Positions 8,029 through 17,961 of a DNA stretch of 64,000 bases are shown here, piece by piece. The stretch's first letter is position 1, and each line of letters starts with the position of its first letter. Where the stretch lies: positions 159,905 through 223,904 of the forward strand of contig NZ_JAFIBY010000009.1 in assembly GCF_017832355.1 (NCBI RefSeq), written 5' to 3'. The position numbers and the translations under genes were made by a program. Source of the DNA: Serratia sp. PL17. Its GTDB lineage: Bacteria > Pseudomonadota > Gammaproteobacteria > Enterobacterales > Enterobacteriaceae. Under the pieces are notes generated by a model. The model was not told the DNA's origin. It worked only from the letters and a program-made list of their open reading frames with translations, and did not search any database.

Positions 8029-9927
8029 TCAGGCCTTATTAATCGCTTCAATAATCACTAACCGATCGCTCAGACGTTTTTTCTCCACCGGATCGCTGGC
8101 GGTGGCTAACTGTGCCTTCAACGCTGCCTGTTGCTGTTGGCGTGCTTGTGGCTCACCGATCAGTAGCTGTTTCACGTTGAATGACGCGACATTACCGTAA
8201 CGCCCATCTTCGCTGGTTGGCACGCTGATTTTGCCGTCGTTCAGCAACTTTTCGACAATTTTACGCTCACGGTCATAACCTTCCAGCCCAACCAACTGCC
8301 AGCGCTGCACCGCCTGTCCCTGATACTGACCTTTTTTCACCTCGGTCAAATAACGGATAGTCAGATTGCGGATGGTGCCTGCCTCTTCGCCGTATTCCAC
8401 CTTGCTGTCCGACAGGACCGGGAACTGCATGCCTTCCAACGCACCGCCTTTTTGCGTCAGGTGCCCCATGCGGTAACTGTTCATGCCCAGACGGATCGGC
8501 GTGCTGTCGGTCACTGGCGTGCCGTCGGCCATGCACAGATCGCGGATACGCTGCCCGGCCGGTTGGCGCAGGTCGATTTTGTAGGTCACGCCATCGAAGA
8601 AATCATTGGTGGAGTATTTTGACGCACGACGCTGCGGGTTGAAGCTGTAAGTCACATCGCCATCATGCAGTTGGTTAAAGTAACCTGCCGACCATTCCAT
8701 GTACTTCTTCAATTCTTTGCCGCTGAGTTGATAGACGGTGATCTCACCGCCGGCATACTGGTAGTTAAAAGCGATGTCTTTGGCCGTGATCGTACCGACG
8801 TTCAATTTTGGTCGGTCGTTATCAATCTGCAACGCAATCACCTGCGCCTTAGGCGCATAGTAACGGCTGGCTTCCTGATACAGTTTGCTGATGCCGGTGT
8901 CCTGCACATGAACCTGCGGAATCCCCTTTACCGCATCCGGTGGTACCAGATCCTGGCCGGTCAGTTGAGCAATAGGTCGGTTGGCGTTCGCTCGCAGAAT
9001 CTTGTGGTACGGCCGGTAAATCTCTTCCAGCTTTTTATCCGACGTGATGCCTTTGATCGGGTAGGTATAACTGTCTTTGTTGATCAGCACGTACTTGCCG
9101 TTGTGCTGCTCAAACTGTAAATCGATACGCGACAGTGCGCGGCCATATTTGTCCGGCTCGGTAACGATCACGCCGTTGATCACGTCTTTATCGACTTTCA
9201 CGTGCATATGCCCGGCAACAATCGCCGCCAGTTCCGGGTTAGCGCGAGCAATGTCGCCCACACCGGTGCCTGGGCGTTGGTTTTCGTTGTCGATCCCCAT
9301 GTGCGCGGCCAGCACAATGGCATCTACTTCACCCTGAATCTGCTGAATCACCTGCTTTACCGCCTGCACTGGGTCGGTAAAGTTGAGCCCTTTCACCCGG
9401 TCGGTGCCCTTGGCAAATTCTGCGGTCATCGGCGTATCCATGCCGATAATCCCGATTTTCACGCCTTGGCGTTCAATGATTTTATACGCCGGCAGGTAGG
9501 GTTTACCGCTGTCCCACAGAATGTTACCGGCCAATGCCGTGCCCTTGAACTGGTTCAGTGAGGTGGAAAGGGGTTTGAGGCCAAAGTCGAATTCATGGTT
9601 ACCCATCACCCAAACGTCGTAGTTGAGCGCGTTAAAGCCGAGGATCATCGGGCTGGTTTTATCGTTCTTGAAGGTTTCGACAAAGTTACCCTGAAGGGTA
9701 TCGCCAGCATCGACCAGGATCACATTCGGCTGCTGAGCGCGCACCTGATGCACCTGAGTCGCAATTTGGCTCAGGCTGCCGGCCAGGTTTTCGGTATCGG
9801 TTGAGTAATCCCAGGGCACAAAGGTGCCGTGCAGATCAGACGTGCCAAGAATGGTGATATTGACAGGTTCAGAGGCCATCGCAGAGGTACCCAGGCATAG
9901 CAAAGCGGCAAGGAGTGTCTTCTTCAT
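8029..9927 (-). CDS. Periplasmic 5'-nucleotidase / 2',3'-cyclic phosphodiesterase family metallophosphatase
   Basis: 632 residues with a signal peptide (MKKTLLAALLCLGTSAMA, about 18 residues). The N-terminal calcineurin-like metallophosphatase domain shows all metal ligands: SDLHG (Asp31, His33), DAGDTLQG, GNHEFD (Asn110, His111) and AGHMH. The C-terminal 5'-nucleotidase domain includes ELKKYMEWSAGYFNQ. The length and C-terminal motifs are closer to CpdB/YfkN-type enzymes than to the 550-residue UshA. It probably dephosphorylates nucleotides or other phosphate esters in the periplasm for scavenging. Single gene; no obvious operon. Exact substrate unknown. Confidence 0.85.
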   Translation of the reverse strand: MKKTLLAALLCLGTSAMASEPVNITILGTSDLHGTFVPWDYSTDTENLAGSLSQIATQVHQVRAQQPNVILVDAGDTLQGNFVETFKNDKTSPMILGFNALNYDVWVMGNHEFDFGLKPLSTSLNQFKGTALAGNILWDSGKPYLPAYKIIERQGVKIGIIGMDTPMTAEFAKGTDRVKGLNFTDPVQAVKQVIQQIQGEVDAIVLAAHMGIDNENQRPGTGVGDIARANPELAAIVAGHMHVKVDKDVINGVIVTEPDKYGRALSRIDLQFEQHNGKYVLINKDSYTYPIKGITSDKKLEEIYRPYHKILRANANRPIAQLTGQDLVPPDAVKGIPQVHVQDTGISKLYQEASRYYAPKAQVIALQIDNDRPKLNVGTITAKDIAFNYQYAGGEITVYQLSGKELKKYMEWSAGYFNQLHDGDVTYSFNPQRRASKYSTNDFFDGVTYKIDLRQPAGQRIRDLCMADGTPVTDSTPIRLGMNSYRMGHLTQKGGALEGMQFPVLSDSKVEYGEEAGTIRNLTIRYLTEVKKGQYQGQAVQRWQLVGLEGYDRERKIVEKLLNDGKISVPTSEDGRYGNVASFNVKQLLIGEPQARQQQQAALKAQLATASDPVEKKRLSDRLVIIEAINKA

Positions 9928-10097
9928 ATTTATCTAATTATAGGAAGGGAAATGAAAAGGAATCATGCGATCTGGAACACAAGCTTGCTAGTATCTTTGC
10001 AAGGTAAAAAATAAAATTGGGAGGTGGATCAATGAATACCTCCCTATTTCGCCCTCTATGCCCTAAATAATTGGCGTTGTATCAAGGCGGCTTGCAG

Positions 10098-10117
10098 GGA
10101 CGCAGCATGCTGCGTCC
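10098..10117. repeat. 20-bp perfect palindrome, CAGCATGCTG core
   Basis: GGACGCAGCATGCTGCGTCC, three bases after the rsmJ stop codon. Third member of the family at 2002-2060 and 7985-8004; the stem differs by paired changes. It could end or stabilise the prlC-rsmJ transcript. Confidence 0.75.
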
Positions 10118-10120
10118 AAA

Positions 10121-10873
10121 TTACCGTGGATAGGGCATATAAATATCGAAACGGTGACTCTTGGTGGTCGAAGCCGCATGCGCCGGCACGTTAGCCAACG
10201 GCGGGGCGTAATCCGGGCGCTTTACCACTACGCGCTTGGTCGCCAGACGGCGTGCCGGTTCCAGCAGGCCATCGGCGTCATCGTCGCTGCCCACCAGCGA
10301 CTGGAATACCCGCATTTCTTTCTTCACCAGCGCACTCTTCTGCTTGTGCGGGTACATCGGGTCCAGATACACGACCTCCGGCCGTGGCTCAATATCACCC
10401 AACGCCGTCAGGCTGGAAGCGTGCAACAACGTCATACGCTCACGCAACCACGGGCCGATTTCCGCATCCTGATAGCCGCGCTGTAGGCCATCGTCCAGCA
10501 ATGCCGCCACCACAGGGTTACGTTCCAGCATCCGCACCTTGCAGCCCAGCGACGCCAGCACAAAAGCATCGCGCCCCAGACCGGCAGTGGCGTCCACCAC
10601 GTCCGGCAGATAGCTGCCCTTGATGCCGACGGCCTTCGCCACAGCCTCACCCCGTCCGCCGCCAAATTTGCGCCGATGCGCCATAGCGCCGGAAATGAAA
10701 TCGACGTAGATCGCCCCGAGTTTGGGTTCGTCACGCTTACGCAGCTCCAACCGTTCAGGCGTCAATACCAGCGCCATCAGCGCGTCGTCGTCCGAGGTTA
10801 ACTGCCAGCGTTCCGCCAGAATAGACAAGGCGCCGGGATCGGCGCCTTCTTCACACAATAAACACACGCTCAC
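10121..10873 (-). CDS. rsmJ: 16S rRNA (guanine1516-N2)-methyltransferase
   Basis: 250 residues, matching RsmJ (YhiQ). It uses S-adenosylmethionine to methylate G1516 of 16S rRNA. Visible motifs are the SAM-binding [11 protein letters not shown] and the NPPY-like catalytic motif as DPMYPHK. The start is GTG at 10873, with an AAGGA ribosome site that overlaps the end of prlC; the gap to prlC is 8 bases, giving the same prlC-rsmJ operon as in E. coli. Confidence 0.93.
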   Translation of the reverse strand: MSVCLLCEEGADPGALSILAERWQLTSDDDALMALVLTPERLELRKRDEPKLGAIYVDFISGAMAHRRKFGGGRGEAVAKAVGIKGSYLPDVVDATAGLGRDAFVLASLGCKVRMLERNPVVAALLDDGLQRGYQDAEIGPWLRERMTLLHASSLTALGDIEPRPEVVYLDPMYPHKQKSALVKKEMRVFQSLVGSDDDADGLLEPARRLATKRVVVKRPDYAPPLANVPAHAASTTKSHRFDIYMPYPR

Positions 10874-10881
10874 CGGTGGGG

Positions 10882-12924
10882 TTATCCTTTAATGCCGTAA
10901 TGGCGCAGCATAGCATCCAGCTGCGGCTCACGGCCACGGAAGCGTTTGAACAGTTCCATCGGTTCTTCAGAACCGCCGCGCGACAGGATGTTGTCGAGGA
11001 AGGACTTGCCGGTTTCGGCGTTGAAAATCCCCTCTTCTTCAAAGCGCGAATACGCATCGGCCGACAGCACCTCCGCCCACAGGTAGCTGTAGTAACCCGC
11101 TGCGTAACCACCGGCAAAGATATGGCTGAAAGCATGCGGGAAACGGCCCCAGCTTGGTGAAGGCACGACTGCTACCCTTTTTTTCACTTCCGCCAGTGTT
11201 GGCAAGATCTGTGCGCCCCGTGAAGGGTTGTATTCGGCGTGCATGCGGAAATCGAACAGACCGAATTCCAACTGACGCAGAATGAACAGCGCCGCCTGGT
11301 AGTTTTTGGCGGCCAGCAGCTTGTCGAGCATCTCTTTCGGCAACGGCTCGCCACTCTGGTAATGACCGGAGATAAACGCCAGCGCTTCCGGCTCCCAGCA
11401 CCAGTTTTCCATAAACTGGCTCGGCAGTTCGACGGCATCCCATGGCACACCGCTGATGCCGGAAACGCCCGCGGTGTCGATCTGAGTCAGCATATGGTGC
11501 AGACCGTGACCAAACTCATGGAACAACGTAGTCACTTCGTTATGCGTGAACAGCGCTGGCTTGTCGCCCAGCGGCCGGTTGAAGTTACAGGTCAGGTAAG
11601 CAACCGGTTTTTGCAACTCGCCGTTGGCCTTGCGCAGGCTGCCGACACAGTCGTCCATCCATGCCCCACCGCGCTTGTTCTCGCGTGCGTACAGGTCAAG
11701 ATAGAAGCTACCGCGCAGCTCGCCGCTCGCGTCGAACAGGTCAAAGAAGCGGACCTCTGGATGCCAGGTATCCACATCCTTGCGCTCTTTGGCAGTGATG
11801 CCGTAAATACGTTTAACCACTTCGAACAGCCCTTCCACCACGCGCTGTTCCGGGAAGTAGGGGCGCAGTTGCTCGTCGCTGATCGAGAACAGATGTTGCT
11901 TCTGCTTTTCGCCGTAATAGGTGATGTCCCAGGCTTCCAGCTCATCCACACCGTAATGTTGTTTGGCAAAGGCACGCAGTTGAGCCAGCTCTTGCTCAGC
12001 CTGAGGACGGGCACGTTTGGCCAGATCGTTCAGGAAACCGAGCACCTGCTCCGGGTTTTCGGCCATTTTGGTCGCCAACGACTTGTCGGCGTAGCTGTCA
12101 AAGCCCAACAACTGGGCCAGTTCGTGGCGCAGCGCCAGCGTTTCCGCCATCACGTCGCTGTTGTCCCACTTGCCGGCATTCGGCCCCTGATCGGAAGCAC
12201 GGGTAGCAAACGCGCGATACATCTCTTCACGCAGTGCACGGTTGTCCCCGTAGGTGAGCACGGGCAAATAGCTCGGCATATCCAGCGTCAACAACCAGCC
12301 GTCCTGCTCTTTGGCCTGCGCCATTGCCTGAGCCTGAGCCAATGCGCTTTCCGGCAGGCCGCTCAGCTCAGCTTTATCAGTGATAAGCTTGCTCCAGCCC
12401 ATCGTCGCGTCGAGAACATTGTTGCTGTATGTGGAACCCAGCTCGGACAGACGCGCGACGATCTCGCCGTAGCGACGCTGTTTTTCCGGTGACAGGCCGA
12501 TGCCTGACAATTCAAAATCACGCAGCGCATTTTCTACCGACTTACGCTGTGGTGCACTCAGGTCATTGAATGCCGCCCCTTCTTTCAGGCTGCGATAAGC
12601 CTGGTACAAGCCTTCGTGCTGCCCAACCCAGGTGCCGTACTCAGACAGCAACGGCAACGCCTGCTCATAGGCCGCGCGCAACTCCTGGCTGTTTTTTACC
12701 GAATTCAGATGCCCAATCGGCGACCAGATGCGCGACAGGCGATCGTCAGACTCCGCCAGCGGCTGACACAGGTTATCCCAGGTGAATGGCCCCGGCTGCG
12801 CGACAACGCGCTCTACCGCAGCGCGGCAATCGGCCAACGCGGATTGCACCGCAGGCACGATATCTTCAGGGCGAATGGCGGAAAACGGCGGCAGGGAAAA
12901 CGGGGTCAGCAACGGATTTGTCAT
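10882..12924 (-). CDS. prlC: Oligopeptidase A
   Basis: 680 residues, cytoplasmic zinc metallopeptidase of family M3 that degrades oligopeptides, including cleaved signal peptides. The HExxH zinc motif is HEFGH (His469-His473), followed by [11 protein letters not shown] carrying the third zinc ligand. Length equals that of the E. coli enzyme. It is first in a two-gene operon with rsmJ. The segment to its right differs from E. coli: five lineage-specific genes separate it from rlmJ. Confidence 0.95.
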   Translation of the reverse strand: MTNPLLTPFSLPPFSAIRPEDIVPAVQSALADCRAAVERVVAQPGPFTWDNLCQPLAESDDRLSRIWSPIGHLNSVKNSQELRAAYEQALPLLSEYGTWVGQHEGLYQAYRSLKEGAAFNDLSAPQRKSVENALRDFELSGIGLSPEKQRRYGEIVARLSELGSTYSNNVLDATMGWSKLITDKAELSGLPESALAQAQAMAQAKEQDGWLLTLDMPSYLPVLTYGDNRALREEMYRAFATRASDQGPNAGKWDNSDVMAETLALRHELAQLLGFDSYADKSLATKMAENPEQVLGFLNDLAKRARPQAEQELAQLRAFAKQHYGVDELEAWDITYYGEKQKQHLFSISDEQLRPYFPEQRVVEGLFEVVKRIYGITAKERKDVDTWHPEVRFFDLFDASGELRGSFYLDLYARENKRGGAWMDDCVGSLRKANGELQKPVAYLTCNFNRPLGDKPALFTHNEVTTLFHEFGHGLHHMLTQIDTAGVSGISGVPWDAVELPSQFMENWCWEPEALAFISGHYQSGEPLPKEMLDKLLAAKNYQAALFILRQLEFGLFDFRMHAEYNPSRGAQILPTLAEVKKRVAVVPSPSWGRFPHAFSHIFAGGYAAGYYSYLWAEVLSADAYSRFEEEGIFNAETGKSFLDNILSRGGSEEPMELFKRFRGREPQLDAMLRHYGIKG

Positions 12925-13046
12925 AGGGCAGTCCTGATTAGCGTTGGGGCCCGCCGCAACGGGCAGGCCTTAAAATGCGTATGAATATCTAACATGGAGC
13001 CAAGTAGCAGGAAAATCAATGGCCGGGCGTTGATAGATAGTGCCGT

Positions 13047-13436
13047 CTAACGGAACGGTACACCACTTAGCCTCACTTTGGCTTTTTCATCGCGGCTAAA
13101 ACGAACGGTTATGCGGTGGTCTTTGAACGGCTTGTTGGCCTGGAAGCGCCATTTGCTCATCGCAATAAACACTTCATTATCAAACTCGCGCTCAGACTGC
13201 GCCTCCATCACCCGGATATTTTGTACCTTGCCCGCGGCATCAACGTCAAAACACAACACCCTATATCCTGGTTCAGTATTCGTCTGTAGCGCTGGCTCGG
13301 GGACGGCGGAGAGATCAACAGACAGTTGATGCGGAGGATTGCCCTGCTTATTGGCCGTGCAACTCTCCGTTGCCTGAACCTGAAACGCAGCCAGACAAAA
13401 CAGGGCCGCACACAGCCGCCCTATAAACCTATCCAT
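13047..13436 (-). CDS. Small exported TonB C-terminal-like protein
   Basis: 129 residues from the ATG at 13436, which gives a good signal peptide (MDRFIGRLCAALFCLAAFQ, cleaved near QVQA). A longer frame from 13532 would overlap the HIT gene. The mature part resembles a lone TonB C-terminal domain: YRVLCFDVDAAGKVQNIRVMEA, then DNEVFIAMSKWRF. It lacks the N-terminal membrane anchor and proline-rich linker of a true TonB, so energy transduction is unlikely. It starts 4 bases after the HIT gene stop, so both probably share a transcript. Function unknown. Confidence 0.7.
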   Translation of the reverse strand: MDRFIGRLCAALFCLAAFQVQATESCTANKQGNPPHQLSVDLSAVPEPALQTNTEPGYRVLCFDVDAAGKVQNIRVMEAQSEREFDNEVFIAMSKWRFQANKPFKDHRITVRFSRDEKAKVRLSGVPFR

Positions 13437-13440
13437 CGAT

Positions 13441-13902
13441 TCAGTCCTGATAACCACGGATCTGCGCTGCCAACGCGGCCAGATGCTCGTCATCGGCACG
13501 CGCTGCGTCGTGGGAAGACAGGTAGCCTTCATAGCGTTCGAAGAACTTCACTGATTTCGATTCAATCGGTTGCCACTCCGCCAGCACAGCGGTACCGTGC
13601 ATCGGAATCAGCTTGGCATGCACATGGTCGACGCCAAAGCCTTCAAATACCATGCCGCAGCGCCCCACGTCGTCAAACGCCCGGTCGAGCAATTGCGCGA
13701 CCCGCTTGGTGGCCAGCATCAGTTCGCTGAGCACCTCATCCGGCAGTGCAAAGGCGTAGCTCTCATAATGCGCCTTGGGGATCACCACGCTGAAACCCTC
13801 GGTATTCGGGTAGATGGAAAGGAACGCCATATGGCTATCGTCCTCCCAGATTTTATGGCACGGCACCCTGCCCGCCACCATTTCGCAAAATATGCAGTTC
13901 AT
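13441..13902 (-). CDS. HIT-family protein with altered triad
   Basis: 153 residues from the ATG at 13902 (strong AGGAGGGG ribosome site); an upstream ATG at 13932 has no such site. N-terminal CIFCEMVAGRVPCHKIWED is typical of HIT nucleotide hydrolases/transferases. The histidine-triad motif reads HVHAKL instead of HVHxHV: the nucleophilic middle His is present but the third His is Lys. It probably binds or hydrolyses nucleotides in the cytoplasm; the substitution leaves activity open. It sits between the amidase and the TonB-like gene on the same strand. Confidence 0.82.
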   Translation of the reverse strand: MNCIFCEMVAGRVPCHKIWEDDSHMAFLSIYPNTEGFSVVIPKAHYESYAFALPDEVLSELMLATKRVAQLLDRAFDDVGRCGMVFEGFGVDHVHAKLIPMHGTAVLAEWQPIESKSVKFFERYEGYLSSHDAARADDEHLAALAAQIRGYQD

Positions 13903-13987
13903 CGTCCCCTCCTGAATGCAGCGGCGAGCCAACGGCCCGCCGTAAAAGGCCCTTCAGCAACATAGCCGATATTTTGCCTTTTGACTG

Positions 13988-15433
13988 CTATTCCCCTGCA
14001 TTTCCTGCCCAAATGGCCGGAGACCGATGATGCCAGGGCGCTGCCCGCTCCAGTTGCCCTGCCAGTTGCAAGAGCTGATCCTCACGGCCAAAACCGGCCA
14101 CAAATTGCATGCCTATCGGCAGGTTATGTTGTTTATCGTGCGCCAGGGGGACTGACATCGCAGGCACGCCAGCCACATTAAATACCGGCGTAAAAGGCGA
14201 GTGATCGAATAAGTGCGCCGTCCACTCCAGGCCGCTCATGTCCGCCGTCCCTGTGCCGTAACGGCCGATCCGCCAAGGCAAGTCAGGCAGGGTCGGCGTC
14301 AGCAGCAGGTCGTACTGCTGAAAATACGCCGCGACGGCACGGGTCACCCGGTTACGCACCTCAAGCGCCGCCACCATATCCACCGCCCTGGCGGCCAACC
14401 CGTAGCGGTAACAGGCCAGCGTTTCCGGCTCCAGCGTGTCGGTTGATACAGGCCGCCCTGTCGCCTGGCTCAGGCCATCGACCCAACCCACCAGATTGGC
14501 ACACCAGATTTGCGCATTGGCGAACACCAACGCCTGCCAACTGACGCCAATCGCCATGTCGACTTCGCTCACCTGATGGCCCAACTCACCCAGCAGCACG
14601 GCGGTATTGGCCGTGGCCTGGGCGATTTGCGGATCGGTTTTCCCGCCGTTCCACGCCTGAGTCATCATACCAATACGCAGTCGGCCGGGTTCGGACGTAA
14701 CCTGTGACAGCCAAGTGTGCTCTGGCGGTGCCGTGTAATAGGGTTCGCCGGGATGCGGATGCTGCAGGGCATCCAGTAGCGCTGCGCTGTCGCGCACTGT
14801 GCGGCTGAGCCCCAGTTGAACACCAAAACCGTTGAACACTTCGTCCATCGCCGGGCCATGGGATACCCGCCCACGTGTCGGTTTAAGGCCAAATAGCCCA
14901 TTTGACGAGGCGGGAACCCGGATCGATCCCGCGGCGTCGGTGGCATGAGCGATTGGCACGATCCCGGCGGCAACCGCCGCGCCGGCGCCCCCACTGGAGC
15001 CACCCGCGCTAAAATCCGGGTTCCAGGGATTACGCGTCGCGCCGTAAAGCACCGCTTCGGTGGTGGTGCTGAACGCCATCTCTGGCGTAGTGGTACGACC
15101 GAAAGTCACCAGCCCGGCTCGACGAACATTGCTCATCAGATGGCTGTCTGCCGCTGCGATATTGCCCTGCGCCAATCGACTCCCCAACTCGAGACGCTTA
15201 CCGGCCATGCTGATGGCGATGTCCTTAATCAGGAAAGGCACGCCTGACAGTGGGCCTTCACCCTCAGGTTGCGGCTGCCCCCAATGTTCCACCACCGCAT
15301 TAATTCTTGGGTTTACCGCCGCAACGGCGGCCTGTGCCGTCTGTTGCAACTCTTGCGCACTGACTTCGCCGTGCTGTACCAGTTCGGCCAACCCCAGCGC
15401 ATCGTAGTTAACGTACTCGCTCAATTTCATCAT
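13988..15433 (-). CDS. Amidase-signature family hydrolase
   Basis: About 481 residues from the paired ATG codons at 15433/15430, preceded by AAGGG; an upstream ATG at 15478 is less likely. The Ser-cisSer-Lys triad region is visible: Lys in VPFLIKDIA and the glycine/serine loop GGSSGGAGAAVAAG, with the second Ser in DAAGSIRVPAS. The family hydrolyses amides such as short amide oligomers, aryl amides or indole acetamide. Several features recall 6-aminohexanoate-cyclic-dimer hydrolases (NylA), but the substrate cannot be read from the sequence. It is divergent from the LysR gene at 15506, which is its probable regulator. Confidence 0.82.
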   Translation of the reverse strand: MMKLSEYVNYDALGLAELVQHGEVSAQELQQTAQAAVAAVNPRINAVVEHWGQPQPEGEGPLSGVPFLIKDIAISMAGKRLELGSRLAQGNIAAADSHLMSNVRRAGLVTFGRTTTPEMAFSTTTEAVLYGATRNPWNPDFSAGGSSGGAGAAVAAGIVPIAHATDAAGSIRVPASSNGLFGLKPTRGRVSHGPAMDEVFNGFGVQLGLSRTVRDSAALLDALQHPHPGEPYYTAPPEHTWLSQVTSEPGRLRIGMMTQAWNGGKTDPQIAQATANTAVLLGELGHQVSEVDMAIGVSWQALVFANAQIWCANLVGWVDGLSQATGRPVSTDTLEPETLACYRYGLAARAVDMVAALEVRNRVTRAVAAYFQQYDLLLTPTLPDLPWRIGRYGTGTADMSGLEWTAHLFDHSPFTPVFNVAGVPAMSVPLAHDKQHNLPIGMQFVAGFGREDQLLQLAGQLERAAPWHHRSPAIWAGNAGE

Positions 15434-15505
15434 CTCGCCCTTATCCGTTGCGGTTTCGTCGGCGTTTCCGACGTCCATTTCACGGTAGGGGGATTAGCGC
15501 TATAG

Positions 15506-16456
15506 TTGAAATTGATAGATTTAATACGAGGGATAGTTATCAACAATTTAAAGCGAGTCGATCTCAATTTGTTGGTCACGCTGGAAGCGCTGCTCACTGA
15601 ACGTAACGTGACGCGGGCGGCGGCACGCCTTAATCTTAGCCAGCCTTCGGTCAGCATTCAGCTCGCCAAACTGCGCGAGATTTACCATGATCCGCTGCTG
15701 CTGCCTGGCTCACGCGGCATGTTGCCCACGGCACGCGCACTCGGTCTGCTAACACCGCTGCGCCAAACGCTGGCCGATCTCGGCCGTTTAGTGGCCGCAG
15801 AACAGCCGTTTGATCCGCTGCAGGCCGAAATGACCTGGCAAATGGCCGCCGCCGACGCGGCCGAATACGCCATTCTGCTGCCGATGCTGCCCACACTGCG
15901 GCTGGCAGCGCCGAAATCTCGTCTGGCGATCCGTGAAGCCTCACCCAAAACCATGAGTCGCGACCTGGCCGACGGCGTGATCGATCTGGGCTTTCTGGCC
16001 CGTGAAGAAGCACCCGCCGAGCTACGTCATCGCCCGTTGTTTCACGAGAACTACCTGCTGGTGGGCCGTCGCGACCATCCGTTATTGCAAACCCCGCCCT
16101 CGCTGGAGCAGTTCTGCCAGCTTGAATTTGTCATGGTTTCACAGGACGGAGGCGGTTTTCGTACCCTGATCGACACGCTGTTGGAGGCGCAGGGATTAGC
16201 ACGGCGCGTCGTGATGTCGCTGCCGCACTTCCTGTTTATCCCCACGCTGCTGGCAAGATCCGATATGGTGGCCATGCTGCCTTCACGCATGCTGGGTGAA
16301 CTGCTGGGCGATCTGCGCACCTGCCCAGCACCGCTGGCACTGCCAGGCTATGACATGGTGATGGTCTGGCATGAACGTTCTCACCTCGACCCAGCCCACA
16401 GCTGGTTGCGCGAGCAGGTGGTTGCCGCCCTGGAGCCACCTGCGGCATCACTCTAG
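15506..16456 (+). CDS. LysR-type transcriptional regulator, divergent from the amidase
   Basis: Up to 316 residues. N-terminal winged helix (DLNLLVTLEALLTERNVTRAAARLNLSQPSVS) and a NodD/NahR-like effector domain. No ATG lies near the start: options are TTG at 15506 or 15512, or an unusual ATC at 15539, 5 bases after GAGGGA, which would give a protein 11 residues shorter starting right before the conserved helix. It probably controls the divergent amidase gene; the spacer is under 80 bases, so binding sites may overlap both starts. Its 3' end overlaps the ASCH gene by 9 bases. Confidence 0.82.
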   Translation: MKLIDLIRGIVINNLKRVDLNLLVTLEALLTERNVTRAAARLNLSQPSVSIQLAKLREIYHDPLLLPGSRGMLPTARALGLLTPLRQTLADLGRLVAAEQPFDPLQAEMTWQMAAADAAEYAILLPMLPTLRLAAPKSRLAIREASPKTMSRDLADGVIDLGFLAREEAPAELRHRPLFHENYLLVGRRDHPLLQTPPSLEQFCQLEFVMVSQDGGGFRTLIDTLLEAQGLARRVVMSLPHFLFIPTLLARSDMVAMLPSRMLGELLGDLRTCPAPLALPGYDMVMVWHERSHLDPAHSWLREQVVAALEPPAASL

Positions 16457-16855
16457 GACGTCAACCAACTCGAACTGTTGAAACATCAACCACATCTGCG
16501 GCGAAAAGGTGCCTTCCCGGGTAAAAAACGCCTGATGCTCCTGCCGCCAAAATGCCAGGCTCAGATCTCCCTCGCCTTCCAGCGCCGCCATTTCAGCCGT
16601 GACATCGGCATAGCGAACCCGCCTCAGGGACAGGATCCTGATAACGCAGGCCGGTTTGCCGCGGCCATCAAGAACGACGTTATAATCCCCGACCAACGGC
16701 GCCTGCTCTTGTTGATAAGCGGCATATGAACAACAGGTTGCGGTTTTTTGGCCGTCGAGCACCAATTGCAACAGCGCGTCCGCCAGTGCCGGGCTGTCGC
16801 CGAATGACCAGCGCGATGCGCCGGGATAATTAGCTAAAATTGCCGATTCAGTCAT
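16448..16855 (-). CDS. ASCH-domain protein
   Basis: 135 residues with an ASCH fold, a small RNA- or nucleotide-binding beta barrel related to PUA domains. The conserved GQKTATCCSY and VGDYNVVLDGRGKPACVIRI segments are visible. Relatives include an E. coli amidohydrolase acting on N4-acetylcytidine (YqfB), but this is a different and longer subfamily. Convergent with the LysR gene. Role unknown. Confidence 0.8.
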   Translation of the reverse strand: MTESAILANYPGASRWSFGDSPALADALLQLVLDGQKTATCCSYAAYQQEQAPLVGDYNVVLDGRGKPACVIRILSLRRVRYADVTAEMAALEGEGDLSLAFWRQEHQAFFTREGTFSPQMWLMFQQFELVDVLE

Positions 16856-16989
16856 TGCCCTGCTCCTTGATAGAGGGTCTGCGGTAACGCATTTCAGTTT
16901 TTCCCGCCCAGACAGTTTATACTGTGCAGAATATAAGCCTTATTCTGTTCAGCCGGCTCCGTCAGGAGCACAAGGAATTACCACAAGCC

Positions 16990-17832
16990 ATGTTAAGTTA
17001 CCGCCACAGTTTCCACGCCGGCAACCACGCCGACGTCCTCAAGCACACCGTTCAGAGCCTGATCATTGAGTCGCTGAAAGAAAAAGAGAAGCCCTTCCTG
17101 TATCTGGATACCCATTCCGGCGCAGGGCGCTATCAGCTCAGCGGTGAGCATGCCGAACGCACTGGGGAATACCTGGAAGGCATCGGTCTGCTGTGGCAAC
17201 GAGACGATCTGCCGGAAGAACTGGCGGCCTACATGCGTGTCGTGCACCACTTTAACCGTACCGAAAAGCTGCGCTACTACCCTGGCTCACCGCTGATTGC
17301 CCGCGAATTGCTGCGCCCGCAGGATAAAATCCACCTGACAGAACTGCATCCGAGCGACTACCCGCTCCTGCGCGGTGAGTTCCAAAAGGACGAACGCGCC
17401 AAGGTGCAACGCGCCGATGGCTACCAACAGTTGAAGTCGCAGTTGCCCCCCCTGTCACGCCGTGGGCTGATCCTGATGGACCCGCCGTACGAGATGAAAA
17501 CCGATTACCAGGACGTGATCAAAGGCCTGCAGGAAGGCTACAAGCGCTTTGCCACCGGCACCTACGCGCTGTGGTATCCGGTGGTTATGCGCCAGCAGAT
17601 CAAGCGCATGCTAAAAGAGCTGGAAGCTACCGGTATCCGCAATATTCTGCAGATCGAACTGGCGGTTAAACCCGACAGTGACCAACGCGGTATGACGGCT
17701 TCTGGCATGATCGTGATTAACCCGCCGTGGAAGCTGGAACAACAGATGAAAAACGTGCTGCCATGGTTGCACAAAATATTGGTGCCGTCAGGGCATGGCC
17801 ACCATTTGGTGAACTGGGTGGTACCGGAATAA
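16990..17832 (+). CDS. rlmJ: 23S rRNA (adenine2030-N6)-methyltransferase
   Basis: 280 residues from the ATG at 16990 (MLSYRHSFHAGNHADVLKH), the standard RlmJ start; the frame extends upstream to 16924 but without family similarity. It methylates A2030 of 23S rRNA. The catalytic motif DPPYE is present, as is the SAM-site region YLDTHSGAGRYQL. Next to gor, as in E. coli. Confidence 0.94.
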   Translation: MLSYRHSFHAGNHADVLKHTVQSLIIESLKEKEKPFLYLDTHSGAGRYQLSGEHAERTGEYLEGIGLLWQRDDLPEELAAYMRVVHHFNRTEKLRYYPGSPLIARELLRPQDKIHLTELHPSDYPLLRGEFQKDERAKVQRADGYQQLKSQLPPLSRRGLILMDPPYEMKTDYQDVIKGLQEGYKRFATGTYALWYPVVMRQQIKRMLKELEATGIRNILQIELAVKPDSDQRGMTASGMIVINPPWKLEQQMKNVLPWLHKILVPSGHGHHLVNWVVPE

Positions 17833-17840
17833 GCGTCCGG

Positions 17841-17861
17841 GGCGCGGCCAGCCGCGCCTTT
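17841..17861 (+). terminator. Probable terminator after rlmJ
   Basis: 7-bp GC stem GGCGCGG/CCGCGCC with a CCAG loop, followed by TTTAT. The T tract is short, so termination may be partial. Confidence 0.55.
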
Positions 17862-17961
17862 ATCCGACCTATCACAACCATCGACGCAACCTTTGCGACA
17901 AACCTGGATCAGGCGTTAAACTCTTACGCTCTTCGATTCACACAATTCATGGAAATCCCAG

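Noticed and set aside
11239..12492. 417-codon open frame on the plus strand across prlC
   Set aside because: Antisense shadow of prlC; composition rich in Gln/Arg/His with no recognisable domain.
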